Shown: in pieces, positions 6,420 to 8,283 of the stretch | Layout of the letters: every line of letters begins with the position of its first letter | Numbering within the stretch: the first letter of the stretch is position 1 | Origin: an uncultured Lachnospiraceae bacterium | GTDB taxonomy: Bacteria; Bacillota_A; Clostridia; Lachnospirales; Lachnospiraceae | NCBI GenBank assembly: GCA_947175285.1 | Contig: CAMWMM010000201.1 | Coordinates: forward strand, 1-8,283 | Direction of reading: 5' to 3' | Length of the DNA: 8,283 nt | Notes under the pieces: model-generated | Databases searched by the model: none | What the model was told of the DNA's origin: nothing | What the model saw: the letters and a program-made list of their open reading frames with translations, nothing else | Position numbers and translations under genes: made by a program

Positions 6420-7913
6420 ATGTTAATCGTTAAATCCAACAAAGCACAATATGAATATGATATTCATTCTCTTGTAAAGGCGTTTTACCCGGAAAAGGAG
6501 GTCAGGGTATTAACGCCTGATTCTGTTGTAAAAGACAGGAAACTGTTAGAGGAACCCGTAGCAATAGAAATATTCTTTGATAAGGATAAAGTGCTTCTTA
6601 CTTTTCTGAATCATGGGAATAATAGTGTTACTGAAGATAATAGAGCTGTTGAAGAAGGCAGGCAGCATATATGGCAAGCTAAGGCAGTAAAAGATACGGA
6701 TTATAAAAATGCCTTCAAGCGTTTCTTTTATACCTCCCTGTGCGAAGAAACCGGCATTTCTCTGCCGTGGGGAAACCTGACGGGTATACGTCCGACGAAA
6801 ATTGCCATGAGTATGTTAGAGCAGGGGAAGAGTGAAGAAGAGATTAACCTGTTTTTGCAAAATGAGCATTTGGTAAGTACGCCGAAGAGAGAACTCAGTA
6901 TAGAAATTGCGAAACGGGAAATGGCAATCCTAAAACCTATTCATTACGAAAACGGCTACAGCTTATATATCGGGATTCCGTTCTGTCCGACAACGTGTCT
7001 GTATTGTTCTTTTACCTCTTTTCCGGTCAGTCTGTGGAAAGAGAGAATAACAGATTATCTGGACGCATTGGAAAAAGAGATTGACTATATTGCAGATCTC
7101 TATCACCATAAGACATTGGATACCGTTTATATTGGCGGCGGCACACCTACTTCTTTATCAGCGGATGAACTGGACAGGCTTCTTTCTAAACTGAAAGCTT
7201 CCTTTGATTTTTCTACGGTACAGGAATTTACGGTGGAAGCAGGGCGCGCGGACAGTATTACGAAAGAAAAACTCTCCGTATTATATAAGCACGGCGTGAC
7301 AAGAATTTCTGTCAATCCGCAGACAATGAAGCAGGAAACGTTAAAATATATCGGAAGACAGCATACGGTAGAGCAGGTTATAGATGCTTTTCATATGGCA
7401 AGAGAAACAGGTTTTGACAATATCAATATGGATATCATTCTCGGACTTCCCGGAGAAAAAGAAGAGGATGTGAAAGCAACTATTACTGCAATAGAAAAGC
7501 TTATGCCGGATAGTCTGACCGTACATTCCCTTGCCGTGAAGCGGGCGTCGAAACTGTCACAGTGGATTTTGGAAAATGGAATAGATGGTTTACATAACAC
7601 TGACGAAACGATGCGGATTGCCGAAGAGGGTGCAAGAAGAATGGGAATGGCGCCGTATTATTTGTACAGACAGAAAAATATGTCCGGAAATTTTGAGAAC
7701 GTTGGTTATGCCAAAGAGGGAAAATATGGCATCTATAACATCTTAATTATGGAGGAAATGCAAAGTATCATAGCCCTTGGCGCAGGAACGGTTACTAAGA
7801 GGGTATATGGCGACGGAAGGATTGAACGGTGCGACACGGTGAAGGATGTTGCAGGATATATTGAGAGAATTGATGAAATGATTGAGAGAAAACGTGTATT
7901 ATTAAGTGATTGA
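6420..7913 (+). CDS. hemZ: Radical SAM protein, HemZ-like coproporphyrinogen dehydrogenase family
   Basis: Predicted 497 residues, close to the roughly 500 of Bacillus HemZ. After an N-terminal region of about 170 residues comes a radical SAM core. The 4Fe-4S motif is C189-x3-C193-x2-C196 (IGIPFCPTTCLYCSF), with the SAM-contact motif IGGGTPT at 238-244. VNPQT (298-302) and DIILGLPGE (338-346) are typical of the HemN/HemW/HemZ group. The C-terminal YYLYRQKNMSGNFENVGY stretch is characteristic of HemZ-type proteins. The named reaction is oxygen-independent oxidation of coproporphyrinogen III to protoporphyrinogen, but many annotated relatives are untested and HemW-type members are heme chaperones, so the activity is uncertain. 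ATG 6420 is preferred. A TTG at 6405 would add MDEKS (502 residues) and overlap DUF1877 by 8 bases. Neither start has a strong ribosome binding site; GGATG at 6407-6411 is the best, 8 bases before ATG 6420, which suggests coupling to the upstream gene. There is no terminator before the next gene. Confidence 0.88.
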   Translation: MLIVKSNKAQYEYDIHSLVKAFYPEKEVRVLTPDSVVKDRKLLEEPVAIEIFFDKDKVLLTFLNHGNNSVTEDNRAVEEGRQHIWQAKAVKDTDYKNAFKRFFYTSLCEETGISLPWGNLTGIRPTKIAMSMLEQGKSEEEINLFLQNEHLVSTPKRELSIEIAKREMAILKPIHYENGYSLYIGIPFCPTTCLYCSFTSFPVSLWKERITDYLDALEKEIDYIADLYHHKTLDTVYIGGGTPTSLSADELDRLLSKLKASFDFSTVQEFTVEAGRADSITKEKLSVLYKHGVTRISVNPQTMKQETLKYIGRQHTVEQVIDAFHMARETGFDNINMDIILGLPGEKEEDVKATITAIEKLMPDSLTVHSLAVKRASKLSQWILENGIDGLHNTDETMRIAEEGARRMGMAPYYLYRQKNMSGNFENVGYAKEGKYGIYNILIMEEMQSIIALGAGTVTKRVYGDGRIERCDTVKDVAGYIERIDEMIERKRVLLSD

Positions 7914-7945
7914 CAAAATTTCTTTTGAGTAAAGGAGCGCAAACT

Positions 7946-8283
7946 ATGGAAGCACTATCTTATATTATTGTCGGTTCCGGTTTTCGGGCGGAATTTTATG
8001 CACGCATTGCCAACACGTATCCGCAGCAGTTTCGTGCCATGTTCTTTTGCCGCAGCGAAGAAAAAGTAGCGAAAATGCGTGCCAAAACAGGGATTCAGGC
8101 AACAACATCTTTAAAAGAATGTGAACGGTTTAAAGCGGATTTTGCCGTTATAGCGGTGAATAAAGAGAATATTGCCGATGTCTGTGAGGAATGGGTGAAT
8201 TATGGATACCCTGTTGTTTCAGAAACACCGGCAGGGACGTCTCTTGAAAAGCTGTATCGTTTGTGGGAACTCCATGAGCGCAA
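7946..8283 (+). CDS. Gfo/Idh/MocA-family oxidoreductase, N-terminal part (3' truncated)
   Basis: The first 112 residues of a probable NAD(P)-dependent oxidoreductase are visible before the window ends. The protein starts MEALSYIIVGSGFRAEFYARIA, a Rossmann beta-alpha-beta with a GxGxxxxxY loop (10-18). A second strand then ends FFCRSEEKVAKM, as in Gfo/Idh/MocA proteins, followed by FAVIAVNKENIADVCEEWVNYGYPVVSETPAGTSLEKL. That segment aligns with the family's VxVxTPN...G(K/Y)xVxxEKP block, but the usual EKP reads ETP, so the conserved Lys is Thr at residue 97. AAAGGAG (7931-7937) lies 8 bases before the ATG. The gene starts 32 bases after the hemZ-like stop with no terminator between, so co-transcription is likely. 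The family is fairly sure; the substrate, probably a sugar or inositol-like compound, cannot be read from this part. Confidence 0.8.
   Translation, partial: MEALSYIIVGSGFRAEFYARIANTYPQQFRAMFFCRSEEKVAKMRAKTGIQATTSLKECERFKADFAVIAVNKENIADVCEEWVNYGYPVVSETPAGTSLEKLYRLWELHER

Overview
The window looks like a low- to mid-GC anaerobic Firmicute, most likely a Lachnospiraceae-type gut clostridium. This is inferred from strong purine-rich ribosome binding sites, A+T-rich intergenic stretches, codon usage, and a HemZ-type radical SAM gene beside enolase and small DUF genes. No database search was possible, so the genus is open. All recognised genes lie on the + strand. No tRNA, rRNA, CRISPR array, transposase or phage gene was seen.

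Layout. Positions 1-114 hold the last 37 codons of an unidentified gene, closed by a strong intrinsic terminator (158-197). Positions 198-397 are a non-coding leader with a TATAAT box and three consecutive inverted repeats. Next is a three-gene operon (398-4305): a MacB/LolD-type ABC ATPase; a secreted protein anchored by one C-terminal membrane helix, with CARDB/NEW3-like beta-sandwich domains and a Met/Asp-rich tandem repeat beside the membrane; and a MacB/FtsX-type permease. The interval 4306-4468 is packed with inverted repeats, some mutually exclusive, and leads into enolase (4469-5788). Enolase ends in a strong terminator whose right arm has a second possible partner. A further promoter precedes a DUF1877 (YfbM-like) gene (5924-6412), which is tightly linked to a HemZ-like radical SAM gene (6420-7913). 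The window closes with the first 112 codons of a Gfo/Idh/MocA-family oxidoreductase (from 7946).

How the genes work together. The ATPase and permease make a complete type VII (MacB-like) ABC pair, which normally couples ATP hydrolysis to mechanical work outside the membrane rather than to classic transport. The middle gene occupies the place of the adaptor (MacA/YknX) but looks nothing like one, so the operon may be a poorly described tripartite envelope machine. It is the best candidate here for something new. Enolase is housekeeping glycolysis. DUF1877, HemZ-like and oxidoreductase genes are spaced like one transcription unit, but their joint role is unclear.
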